Below are positions 52,993 to 63,870 of a stretch of 64,000 nt of DNA, one piece after another. The DNA comes from Corythucha ciliata (Eukaryota > Arthropoda > Insecta > Hemiptera > Tingidae). How positions within the stretch are numbered: position 1 is the first letter of the stretch; every line of letters begins with the position of its first letter. The stretch covers positions 11,447,009-11,511,008 of the forward strand of contig CM075938.1 in NCBI GenBank assembly GCA_038030265.1, read 5' to 3'. A program made the position numbers and the translations under genes. Under the pieces are notes generated by a model, which worked only from the letters and a program-made list of their open reading frames with translations, was not told the DNA's origin and searched no databases.

Positions 52993-54300
52993 TAGCCGCA
53001 ACAACGATGCATCCAGGCAATACCGTCGGGAACTAGTTTCCTGGCAGGGTCTCCCATGGTGGGCTGGCTGGTACTGAGTTGTGGCGAAGCTAACGGCTCA
53101 GAAAAACTGCAAACCCAGACGCGTCTGCTCCCTGGCCGGCGTTCTGGTCAGCGTCTGTTTCCTCATGTTAGAGAGGCGGCTTTTTAGGAAACTCGATTGC
53201 ATCTTCGGATGACCGGGTTTTTCTTTATCTCTTTTGGCAATATGGAAAACGTTTCTGGAAAACATATTATCCCAGAAGGTATCCTTCCCTTGAAGTTCAA
53301 TCCTCGGTCGCAGTGGATGCACAATCCCTACTGGGCGCACATTCCCCATCAGATTCTGGGGGAGGGGGGGGAGAACCGTTCCACACGTTGCTGCGGCATG
53401 CAACCCGCCCTTGCCAGGCGGCACGGAGAGTCTGGAGTCTGGCTCTACCTTGGGGAATATGCTACAGACCCCACCCTAACCCACTGCTCCAACTGGATCG
53501 GTGGAGACCACTGTAACCAAAGCCCTTACACCGCCACAAGTATCGCACACAACCGTTCCGACCAATGCTGTGAAAGCAGGACTAACCGAAGACGCAACTA
53601 AACGACCTCTCAGTCGAGAAAGTCACATCAAAACCGAAGCCTCACGGCAAACCAAGGTCCCTAAACCGGATACCTCTGCTACCCAACTACCAAAAACCCA
53701 ACAACCCCCCCCCCCTCCTCAAAAGCTCCAAAAAACCCCCAAAGCAGAAGCAGCGAAGCAGCTACAACGGCAGTCACAATCGCAGCAGCCCCTAGCTCAG
53801 CAACAGCAACAACCAGCTGCACAGCAGCAGCAGACACCACCCTCAATGTCCCAACACCTGGATCAACAACGGTATCAGCACCAAAAGCAACAAACTTCTT
53901 TAGAAAAACGCTTACATGAAGCTGCTGCAACAGGTTCTGATTTGATAAGATACTGGATAATCGAACGACCAAGACCAAGAAAACTTTTCGCAAATCTGTC
54001 CGATTAACTTAACCGAGCAATTGTTAACCAACTCGGTGAACCTCAGTGCTGTTCAAGAATCTCCAAAGGCAGACTTTCAATTGAAGCTAAAACAGCAGCT
54101 CAGGCACAAAAACTCCTAACGTGCCTCGTAATATCAGCAAAGGAGTCATTTTCTGCTGAGACTTCATCATCTCTGCGGATGAAGATATCCTTGAGGAACT
54201 GTCCAGCCAGGTTGCGATCGAGGTACGCAGAATAACCAAGCGAAACGTTAGTGGAAAACCCAAGGCCGCATCCCAACGCATCGCTAAATTAGAGAACGCA
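52993..54300 (+). pseudogene. LINE 5' region and ORF1 (gag-like) fragment
   Basis: A GC-rich leader (to about 53190) is followed by coding in shifting frames. The frame at 53501-54007 is rich in Pro and Gln (PPPPPQKLQ, runs of Q) and ends with GSDLIRYWIIERPRP. Beyond its stop the codons continue as SRISKGRLSIEAKTAAQAQKL, NISKGVI-like and DEDILEEL...VRRITKRN (54010-54270). That last segment is the conserved nucleic-acid-binding domain of LINE ORF1 proteins. ORF1 coats the LINE RNA. The frame is broken at least twice and no ORF2 follows, so this is a dead 5' piece. The family A array begins right behind it. Confidence 0.6.
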
Positions 54301-56780
54301 AAAACGCTAATTCAATTGATAAAGTGTTGAAAAAACGCTAATTTGCCGCTAAAATTAACGCTTTTCCCAATTTTGGCCGCGATCGACAATTTCCTCAATT
54401 TTACCCGCGAATTAGCGGGTTTTTACCTGCAGTAATGAATTCGTGTTTTTCATTCAATTTTAATTAAAAAAAAAGTTGCCTTCAAGCCGCGAAAACGGTT
54501 TATTTTCCATTTTTTATGAAAATTCGAATTTTTATTTATTTTAGCCTGGCATTAGAGTTTTTTCTCGATTTCAACTAATTGTGCCTCCGAAAACCAAGAA
54601 TTGCGGTTTTTCTCAATTTCAGCCGTTGATTGACTATTTTTCTCAATTTCATAAGTGAATTAGCGCTTTTTATCAGTTTTAACAACCAATTTGCGTCTTT
54701 TTTAAATTTTAGCCAAAACTTTGTCTTCACAGAAGCAATGAGCCGCAAATTGGAATTTTTCTGAGTTTCGCCTGCCTGCGAATCAGAGCTTTTTAGTTCG
54801 CTTCATCAGTAAATTGGTGATTTTCCACATTTTAGCCACAATTAGACGATTTTTCCCACTTTCAGCAGGGAATAAGCACTTTTTTCCATTTGACCTGAAA
54901 ATAAGCACTTCTTAATTTTAGCTTCTTTAGTAATTTTTCTCAACATTAGCCACAAAATAGCGTTATTTTTTTACATTTTAGCACCGCATTAGCAATTTTT
55001 TCTTGTATTTTCACAAATTTGCTCTTATTCTTATAATCTTTATTCATCAACTAGCGCTTATACGCTCAATTTAGTCGCAAATTGGCAAATTTCTCAATAT
55101 AGGCGCGAATGAGCGGTTTTTGTCAACTTTACTCGCGCGAATTATCGTTTTCCTCCAACTTGGGCTGCGAGTAACGTTCTTCTCAATTTTAATCGCGAAT
55201 TATCATTTGTTTTTTCACTTATGGCTATGAAATTTGCGCTTTTCCTCAAGCCACAAAATGGCGTATTTTAAATTTTAGTCTCAAATTTGAATTATCTCAA
55301 TTTTAGCCGCAAATTGGAATTTCTTCAACTTTATAGCTGCAAATGAGCGCTAATTCTCAATTCTCGCGGTAAAGTAGCGTTTTTATCCCGCGAATTTGCT
55401 ATTTTTCTAATCATAAGCAGCAAATTGGCGTTTTCCTCAGTTTTAACTGCAAATTAGCGGTTTTCCCCATTTTTAGTAGTGAATTAGCATTTTTCTCAAT
55501 TTTATCTGAAAATTAGCGGTTTTTTCTTAATTTTAGCCGCGCTGATTAGTAATTTTCTCAATAATGGCCGCAATTTAGCACTTTTCTTCATTTATTATTT
55601 ATATTTAGCCCCGTATTGGCAACTTTTTTTCCAATTTTAGACGTGGATGCGGGATTTTTCTTCGTTTTAGTTTCGAAGTCGATTTTACTGGAGCCACGAA
55701 TTTCAAGTTTCAAAATTTTAGTCGCGAATCAGTTTTTTTTCTCTACTTTAACCGGGGGAATAGAGATTTTTCTCATTTTTACCCACGAATTAATGTTTTA
55801 ATCGCACTTGTCCCGCGAATTAGCGGGTTTTCTCGATTTCATCCTCGGTTTGGCCTTCTTATCAACCTCATTCACGAATTGGCGCTATATCTCAATTTTA
55901 GCAGCGATACTATTAGCGATTCGATTAGCAGTTTTCCTCAATTTTGGCCGTGCATTAGCGTTTGTCTTGATTTTAAGCGACAGTTAGCAATTTTTTATGA
56001 ATTTCTTACGTAAATTAGCGTTTTTTGCGTATTTTATCGGCAAATGTGCAATTTTTACTCTCAATTTTAACTGGCGACTTTGCCATTTTTCTCACTTCTA
56101 TTCCCAAATTAGTGGTTTTTAAACATGAATTCTGGCCTTGATTTTTACTTTTTTTATAGGCTTGAAAAAACGTTTTTTCTACATTTTAGCCATACAATGT
56201 CCTCTATGCCCTGCGAATCAGCGATGTTTCCACCACGAATTGGCAATTTTTCTCAATTTTATCCGCGAATGATCTTTTGTCTTAATTTTATCCGCTGTCT
56301 AGCGCTTTTGATCAACCTCATTCACGAATTAGCGATTTATCACAATTTTAGTAGCGATGTAATTAGCGATTTTTCTCAATTTTGTATTGATTTTAGACGC
56401 TAATTAGTGATTTTCATGAATTTCTGTCGTGAATTGGCGTTTTTTGGCCATTTTGTCCGCGATTGAGCGATTTTTCTCAATTTCAGTTGGGACTTCACCA
56501 TTTTTTTTCAATTTTATCCCCGATTTAGTGGTTTTTAAAAATCAATTTTTATCTGCGATTTTTATGACTTTCATAACCTTTAGTTAACGCTTTTTCTCAA
56601 TTTTAGCCACCGCTGGCTTGGACCAAAAACAGCACATTAGCGTTTTTTCTACATGTTAGCCATAAAATGCCTTTCATGCTCCGCGAATCAGTGGTGTTTT
56701 CTTAATTTTGGCCTGGAAGTTACATCGAAAAACCACTAGTGAGCGATTTTTCGCAGTTTTAGCCACGAATAAAATAAGCG
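54300..56780 (-). repeat. Degenerate tandem array, family A (inverted, longest block)
   Basis: About 80 decayed units read 'tctcaattttagccgcg' plus 'aattagcgttttt'. A higher-order phrase (AACCTCATTCACGAATT, then TTTTAGCAGCGAT) recurs at about 55870 and 56315. No coding potential exists in either strand. Confidence 0.8.
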
Positions 56781-57377
56781 CTTTTTCCAAATTTTTTGCC
56801 GTCACTGTAAGAACAGTACATTAGTGCGCCTTCTCAGTCCTACCGGCTTTAAGGACCTAAAGAAAATGTGGAACAGCTCATTCTCTCTATTTTAGGAACG
56901 AAGTTTCCTCCGGAAGACACGAATTTTCACAATTTGAGCTTTTAGATTAGCACTTCCGTGGGCTGAAGCAAATAAAAGCCTTAATCTTCTCTTGAATGAT
57001 CACTTGCAACGTTCTATTTTCATGGTCGGATGGACTGAAAATCGTCGAAAATCGCTTTCCAACCGTATACCAAAACTCCTTTTCACGTACACCCATGAAC
57101 TTCAGGCAAGGCATTATTTCCTGGTATTAAGTTGTTTTATTTTTTCTTGATGACGCTCCTACAAATCTTGCTGATTAGTAGGTTATCCATTTTATTACGG
57201 GGCGTACATATTTAAATGGTAAACAACAGCTTTCAATTCCACGACGTTCACTGATTTAAATAGTAGGAAGGAAAATATACTATAATTGGGTCGAATTAGC
57301 ACTTGTTCAAATGAATGAAACGATGAGAGAAAAAAAAACAAAACCAAAAAACATCGGACAGGCAGCTTTGGACGCCC
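56781..57377. other. Upstream region of the 57454 gene, no gene seen
   Basis: Non-repeated DNA between the array and the promoter. It may hold regulatory sites, but none can be named. Confidence 0.4.
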
Positions 57378-57413
57378 TATAAAAAGGAAAGCACAATATA
57401 CGTATCTTCAGTT
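57378..57413 (+). promoter_or_regulatory. TATA box and TCAGT initiator
   Basis: TATAAAAAG at 57378-57386 and TCAGTT at 57408-57413 are spaced so that the initiator A (57410) is 32 bp from the first T of the TATA box, the normal arthropod core-promoter geometry. The start codon follows 44 bp later. Confidence 0.85.
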
Positions 57414-57453
57414 TGGAAAATCAGATTTTTTTTTTTTTTTTTTTTTTTCAAAA

Positions 57454-58283
57454 ATGAAATTATTCCTCATCCTTCTGGCTTCGTTGGCTGCCGTCTTTGC
57501 CCAAGACGCGACAACAACAGCAGACGCTACATCCACCACTGCTACTTCAACCACTGACGCTGCCTCCACCACTACGGGCGACGGCACTGATGAGACTATG
57601 AGCGTGACTGATGCCGGCGAAGCAGTTGGCCAATTCCATTTCAAGCTCCGTGACCAAGGCCGCCACTAGCGCCATCGAAACTATGGGTGAAGCGGCCAAT
57701 GACACCGTGAGCATCGCTAAAGAGGGCGTGCAGATTGGTATCGACATTCCAACCAATTTGACCACCGCCGGTGTTGACATCGTTAAGTTTGGAGGTGGAG
57801 CTGTCATAAATACCGGGCAGAGCGTCATGGAAGGTTTAGCCAAGATGGGAACTAGTGGTTTTGGTGAGATTTATCATCATTTATTTTTATTAGTTTTTTT
57901 TTATGTTTCTTGAATTAATTAGCTTAATTATATGCGTGCGTATAGGAGTTTTTGGAAAACTCGCTGGACTGACTCCATTTTTCGGCAAATACTTGAAACA
58001 AGCGGCCACCAAAGCTGGAGAAGGACTCACTAGCACCGCCGAAAGAGTGTCAAAATCCATTGACGACGCTCAAACACAATTAGCCGCAGCTTTGAACAAA
58101 GTGAACGAGGCGATAGTTGCCGGACAAACCAAGGCGACGGAATTGAACGAAAAAGTTGCCACGAATTTGGCCAGCGTTGTGACAAAAGTGACTGGCGATG
58201 TTTCGACCGCTGCTAAAACCACTATCGACGCTGGCAATAATGCCACCGTCGGTGCTCTGTCTCTTCTCGAAAGATTAGGTTAA
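57454..58283 (+). CDS. Secreted helix-rich protein, two exons, one frame break
   Basis: The first frame starts with a clear signal peptide (MKLFLILLASLAAVFA) and a Thr/Ser/Ala/Asp-rich segment (QDATTTADATSTT onward). Coding then continues in the +1 frame (QLANSISSSVTKAATSAIET) to 57863. An 82-bp GT-AG intron (57864-57945) follows, then a second exon (GVFGKLAGLTPFFGKYL onward) to TAA at 58281-58283. The body is almost all predicted amphipathic helix with regular Ala/Val/Thr spacing and no cysteines, similar in style to apolipophorin-, perilipin- or LEA-like proteins; no family can be named. The shift must occur within 57608-57667, between the last +1-frame stop and the first 0-frame stop. It may be a sequencing error or a recent mutation, because everything else is intact. 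With one base removed it would give 248 residues. Confidence 0.75.
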
Positions 58284-58286
58284 AAT

Positions 58287-58292
58287 AATAAA
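58287..58292 (+). terminator. Polyadenylation signal AATAAA
   Basis: AATAAA lies four bases after the stop codon of the 57454 gene. A 3' UTR this short is unusual but possible in compact arthropod genes. Confidence 0.5.
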
Positions 58293-58429
58293 TATTTTTT
58301 AAATTATCGTAAAGCTGGTAACTTAGTAATCCAAAAAACTGGTCATTCGTGCCCCAGACAACTAAGGTTGCCGACCTTTTTCAGTAAAAATTCTCTCCGT
58401 GAGGGCAATAAAGGCTTAGAAATCTCCCG

Positions 58430-58850
58430 ATTGCCGCAGACAGTAGTCGTTATCCTGTGGAACTGTGAAATTTACCGCGTGCACCCTGACTACTGTAAAC
58501 GGGGGAAAGTGCCCTGAAACGGCAACATCATTAGTGAGAATCTCTTCAACTACTCTTCTCATTGAAACTACGTCTGAATTGTCGGAATCTCCGTGTCGAG
58601 AAACACCACAATACGTATTTTCGTCCAGAAACGATTGGTTTTTAGGTTCATTTTCCCCGAGTATTTCGATTAGAGGCGATCATACGAGTCTCGTTGCAGA
58701 ATCCATAATTGATCCTTGTAGCCAGTCTCCTCGTCAACATCACTGAGCACTGAGTGGCTTTCGCTGAGTGGTTGGATAGCGTTACCCGTTATATCATCGA
58801 TTTTGTTGATCTGCATCTGAGAGGGCTTTTTGAGACTAGCGGACTAGGAA
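58430..58850 (-). other. Unrecognised coding-like minus-strand segment
   Basis: A minus-strand frame starting MQINKIDDITGNAIQ runs about 49 codons through SDVDEETGYKDQLWILQRD to a stop. After a frame change, 80 more codons continue (EPKNQSFLDENTYCGVSRHG, then RRVVEEILTNDVAVSGHFPPF) to a stop near 58430. The translation has mixed composition like real protein, but I recognise no domain. It may be a broken transposon gene or a decayed host exon. Confidence 0.25.
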
Positions 58851-58974
58851 TCATTTCACAACGAGGTAGGATTTATCGCAAATAAAACTTTGGAATGTAT
58901 GGATGAATTAGGGATTGTAAGCTGTAATGTGAAATGATCCCCCCCCCCTCCCAATCAAGATTTCAGTCTGATCG

Positions 58975-59100
58975 ATCAGTGGTCGGAGCTTTGCTGTTGT
59001 CGGACCTTAGCTGTCATTGGGCCTTCTTTGTAGTTGGAGCTCAATTGTGGCCGGAGCTTTCCGGGGTTGGAGCTTTTCTGTGATTGTGCCTTCATTGGAG
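58975..59100 (+). repeat. Short degenerate array, family D
   Basis: About six units of 'gtggtcggagctttgctg' type, as at 26330-26460 and 47380-47702. The 660 bp after it contain nothing recognised. Confidence 0.55.
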
Positions 59101-59764
59101 CGGGGGGACACATTGTGGGAGGGCGTCAAACACCACTACGTCGAGAGCAAAATTCTCGAGAGACGTGAAATGCCAAATTATGGTGGTGCCCGTAAAGTCC
59201 ACGAACGGCAACGGAAGTCAACCGGCATTGGCGGAGCAAGAACCTGAGCAGTTCAGATATGCCCCCCCCCCCTAGAAAATACCATTCTGCGAATCAATTA
59301 TGCCTACGTGTGCAAAAATACAATTCTTGAGGCAAAAACTCCAAAGCCTTCACCTAATTTACCGCCTCTTCACGAAATTCTCTGGTTTCTGGGTTAATTT
59401 TCATTATCTGGGGTAATTGAGTCCTAAACACTAAAGACACAGTTTTACTAGATTAATGACGTGTTATAACCTAAATCGGCTACTTCGACCATAAAATGGC
59501 GTATTCCTGCTATTCAGAGCAGAAACTTAGTGTGAAAGAGCAAGAGTATGCCGTGAACAATGTCGTACCGATTTAAGTGCGATGGGAGTGGGCCACCCAG
59601 GGTCACTTATCACCAGAGGGGGCCCCCTTAAAGCTTAAATATGGAAAAATGGTACTACGTGAAAAGGAGTTTTGGTATAGGATTGGACAGTAACTTAGCT
59701 CCTTTCGACGATTTTCAGCCCATCCGACTTGGAGAATAGAACGTTACTGGTGATCAGCAAACAG

Positions 59765-60655
59765 TGTGGCTAAATATTCGTTCGAGCCCACAAAAGCGCC
59801 ATTCTGACGGCTAAAATTGAGAAAATGTGTGCCTTCTGGAAACAAATTCGCGGCTAAAATTGAGAAAATACGCTGATTCCCAAGTTTCTTTGATGGAATT
59901 GAGAAGGCGCTGCAATGTGCTGATGTTGGGGCGAGTAGGCGGCAAAAAATTTGGAAAAAGTGCTAATCTTCGTGGCTAAAACTACAAAAATAGCACTCAT
60001 TCCGGTTTCTCGATGAAACTATGAGACCATAATTTAGAAGAAATATTGGCTAAAATGTATAAAAAAACCGGTAATGTGCTGTTTTTGGGCAAAGTGTGCG
60101 GCTAAAATTGCGAAAAATCGCCTAATCCGTCGATGTAATTGAGCAAAAGCGCTAATTCTCGCTTTTGCTCGAATTATGTTCCTTGGTAGTGATGGGTGTT
60201 TTTGAAAAACGAGCATGCAATATAGCTTCAAACGTTGCATCGTGTGAACAGTGCTTAAGAAAAAGTGCTAATATATAACTAAATTGAAATGAAATGGCCA
60301 ATGTGGGGCTAAAATGTAAAACAAACGCCTTACAAACGGCTAATATTGAAAAAATCACTAATTAGGGCGGCTAAAATTAAGGAAGGGCTAATTCACGGCT
60401 AAAATTGAGCAAAACGCCAATTTATAGTAATAATTTATAAAAATCGCTAATTCGTGGAGTAGTTACTTAAATGATAATTTTACATTCAAACTCAGAAAAT
60501 TGCTAATTCCCTGCTGTAAATTGAGAAAAGCGCTAATTCGCGGATAAAATGGACAAAAATTTCAATAATATAAGTTCAAAATTTAAAATACGTCGATTCT
60601 CGGCATTTGAATGCAACTTATTTGTGGCTAAAAGTGAGAAAAAGCACTAACACGG
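59765..60655 (+). repeat. Degenerate tandem array, family A
   Basis: About 25 decayed units ('gctaattcgcggctaaaa' plus 'ttgagaaaaa'). It is followed by 350 bp of non-repeated DNA ending in a hAT-like terminus. Confidence 0.7.
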
Positions 60656-61007
60656 AGCAGATACTAAAGGGCCTCACAGAGTTATTTGCCCCGAACCCCG
60701 CTAGGCGTAGGTCCGCCAGAGGCTGTGAAATATACTTTTCACTCTGAGCCAAAATGCCCATTGAGCACATTAAAATATCATTTTCGAGGGGGTTAGCCTT
60801 TCAAAGCCCAAATTTCGTGGATTTCGATCCCAAAGAACCAAAAATTTCTCGGGTTTTAATCACCCAAAAAGACCAACCACGAGAACGAAACAGTTGATTC
60901 CATTTTTTTCTCGATTCCTGAAACATCAGATTGGGGGAGCGCTGCTCCTTCAACCAGACCATTGGGGGAGCATTCGCTGACCCTGAACCCCACTTCCGCC
61001 GCCACTG
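60656..61007 (-). mobile_element. Second lone hAT-like terminus beside a family A array
   Basis: On the minus strand the segment starts CAGTGGCGGCGGAAGTGGGG at 61007, similar to the end of hAT-like copy 1 (CAGTGGCGTAGGAAGG at 33467). It continues as non-repeated DNA until the family A array at 60655, the same order of parts as in copies 1 and 2. The opposite end was not found, so this may be a truncated relative. Confidence 0.4.
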
Positions 61008-61094
61008 CGACACACCGTGTAAACGCCACAAGGAATTACTATGCTTTCAAGGCAATATTTAAGCGAAACGCCACGTCAAGGGCAACAAATAGTG

Positions 61095-61800
61095 TGCGAA
61101 GTGCTTCACGCAGCAGTGCACAGTGTTCACGAAGAGCAATGTTTCCATTTTATGAGAAAAAAATCGTCAGTTTCACGAAGAAATTGTCAATTTCATAAGG
61201 AAATCGTCTGCTTCATGAGAAAACTCTCAATTGTATAAGAAATCGTGAGCTTATGAGCATAACGGTGGATTTTATGATGATTTTTCCAGTTTGAAAGGTG
61301 TCAATGTAATGTGTAAATCGCCAGTTTCATAAGGAAATGGTCAATTTTGTAAATAAGATGTCAATTTTATGAGAAAATTGTCAATTCATATAATGAGGAA
61401 ATTGCCCTTTTTGAAAGAATTTTCATTTTTGTAAGAAAATTATTAGTTTAAATTGGAAATTGTGAATTTCAAGAGGGAATCGTAAATTTCCTAGGAATTT
61501 TAATCTTAGGACAAAACTGCCAGTTTCACGAGGAAATTGTAACTCAGCCCCAATAGTTTCATTTTTGGTCCTTGCAACTTATAAATTTTGCACCACGACT
61601 TGATCGGCAATTGCTATTTCAGTGATTATTGCTAACACAGTAATTATCGATCGTTTATTTTGGCTGTAAACTGGACATTTTTAGTATAAATTGCTGATTA
61701 TACGTGGAAATGATCAATTTTAAGAGAAAATTGTCAATGTTATGAGAAAATTGTCAATTTTATGATGAAATTGTCAATTGTCATGGGAATCGCCACTTTT
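61095..61800 (+). repeat. Degenerate tandem array, family E
   Basis: Units of about 22 bp read 'ttatgagaaaattgtcaat' with variants, roughly 25 copies. The first part (GTCAGTTTCACGAAGAAATTG and its neighbours) is the inverted counterpart of 63640-63770. Confidence 0.65.
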
Positions 61801-63240
61801 AAGTCGTTTTACTTTCATTTTAGCCGTGAATTGGCGTTTTGTCTCAATTTTAGCTATGAATCAGCGTTTTTTTCTTAATCTCAGCTGCAAATGATTTTTT
61901 TAGCATCAAATACTTGGTGTTGTTGTTGTTGCTGCAGTTGTTTTTATTTGTTTTTGTCTTTTATTTCATTTTTTTTTATTTTTTTTTTTCATTCATTCAT
62001 TCCTATCCATGAATTTCTCACCTACAGTCTTGAAAAGTCCTTCAGATAACGGTGGTTTCTCGATTTGGGCCGTGAATTGGCGTATTTTTTTCAATTTTAG
62101 CCCTCGAATTGGCGCTTTTCCCCAATTTAAGCAGCAATTCGTCAAATCATATCAATGTATTAGTGTTTTTTTCTCATCTTTAGGCACGAGGATGCCTTCA
62201 GAAACCACCAATTGGCGTTTTCTCGTTTTCTTTTTTTTTATTTTTGTCAATAAGCTTTTTTCTCAATCTAAGCCGTGAATCACTTTTTGTCGTGAATTTT
62301 AGTTTTTTCACAATTTTAGCCGCGCGCTTTCTAAATTTTTGTCGTAAAAGGGTCACCATGTACCAGGAAATTGACATTACGGAATTTTTCGTCATTTTCC
62401 TGCATTTTTTGTCAGTCTCCTGACTGTTTTTTGTCAATTTTTTTTGCTCTTACGATTATTTTGGAGACGGTTTCCTATTGAAAATTGGTAAATTTTGGCT
62501 TCAAAAATATGTCTGATAGACCAAAACGATCCGTTTCATAGACTGGGACCGGTTTCCACCTAATTTCGGCGTTCACAAAAATCGAAATTTCACTCCCACA
62601 TTATAGTGAGGGCATCTATGATTTTATCTGGGGGGGGGGGGGTTCTACCATAAATCTGATTTACTCTTTTCTTTATGATGAGTTTCTACCACAAACTCGC
62701 CTCTAAGGAACAGAAAAATGAGTTTCTCTCAATTTTAGCCGCGAATTAGCAGATTTTCACACATTGATCCGCTATTAATCCGATTCAGCAGCGAATGAGC
62801 GCATTACTGTCCACTTTAGCCGCGAATTTTCTCAATTTTAGCAACCATCGAGCTATTTTATCCACGTTTTAGATGGAAATTAGTGGTTACTCAATTTCAT
62901 CTTCAAATAATAGAGGATTTTTACAAAATTCGTCAATTAGTGTATTTCTTCATTTTAGCTGCTAATATGCGCTTTTTGCTTCATTATAGCCACAAATTCG
63001 AGATTTGTCTCTCTTTTAGCTGCGAATGAGCGTTTGACACCAATACTAGGAGGGAATCGTCGGTTTGTCTGAGTTTTAACCGTGATTTAGCGGGTTTCAT
63101 GGGTTTATCACAGATACATCCATGAATTGGCGTTTTTCTAAAATGTTAGCATCACATTACCGCTTTTTCTCTACTTTTTTCAGTGAATTAGCACTATTTT
63201 TCATTTTAGCTGGTGGATTATATCCTATTTTTAGCGGTCG
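61801..63240 (-). repeat. Degenerate tandem array, family A (inverted)
   Basis: Units read 'tctcaattttagccgtg' plus 'aattggcgttttt'. Interruptions include a T-rich block at 61960-61990 and a G run at 62630. The array lies between the two oppositely oriented family E blocks. Confidence 0.7.
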
Positions 63241-63439
63241 GCTTAAGGACGGGGCCATATTATAACCCCCACCAGGCCCCCGCGCCTATACCAATTCACA
63301 TCACGTCACACAGTTGCTAGATGTGGCAAAGTCATAGCTCTCAATATCCTATTTTTTAAACATCCGAAAATTTAGGAAACCCAAATGCCGGGAAAGTGAA
63401 AAAAAAACAACAACAACATTCAACAACTATACCTCTGTA

Positions 63440-63870
63440 ACGTGAAATAAGGTATTCACAAAAATGACAGTATCCTCAAGACAATTGCCTTACAAAATTG
63501 AAAATTCACTCAAAAAGGACAATTTGTCAATTTCTTCATAAAATTGACTATTTTCTTATCAAACTGGCGATTTACCCATCAAATTGACACCTTTTAAACT
63601 GAAAATTTCCTCTTAAAACCAACCATTAGGCTCATAAATTTAAGATTTCATATAAAATTGAAAGTTTTCCCATAAAACAGATAATTTCCTTTTGAAATTG
63701 ACAATTTCTTTGTGAAACTGACGATTTTTTTTTTTTTTTCATAAAATGGACAATATTTCACCAAAACATTGCTCTTGGAGAAGCGTTTCACGTGTACGTT
63801 GCCCTTGACGCGGCCTTTCGCGTAAATTTTTCCTTGAAAGTGGCGATTCATGTGAATGCTGCGTTTTTCC
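63440..63870 (-). repeat. Degenerate tandem array, family E (inverted partner)
   Basis: Units read 'ttcctcataaaattgacaa'. Read on the minus strand, AAATCGTCAGTTTCAC then AAAGAAATTGTCAATTTC matches 61160-61200 in order. The right edge (63780-64000) has ordinary sequence with GTTTCACGTGTACG-type words and no gene. Confidence 0.65.

Noticed and set aside
53501..54007. Glutamine-rich host transcription factor
   Set aside because: The codons just after its stop carry the conserved LINE ORF1 nucleic-acid-binding motif, so the frame belongs to a retrotransposon.
57604..57625. A 22-bp intron repairing the reading frame of the 57454 gene
   Set aside because: It has GT and AG ends and the right length modulo three, but is far below the minimum size for spliceosomal introns in animals.
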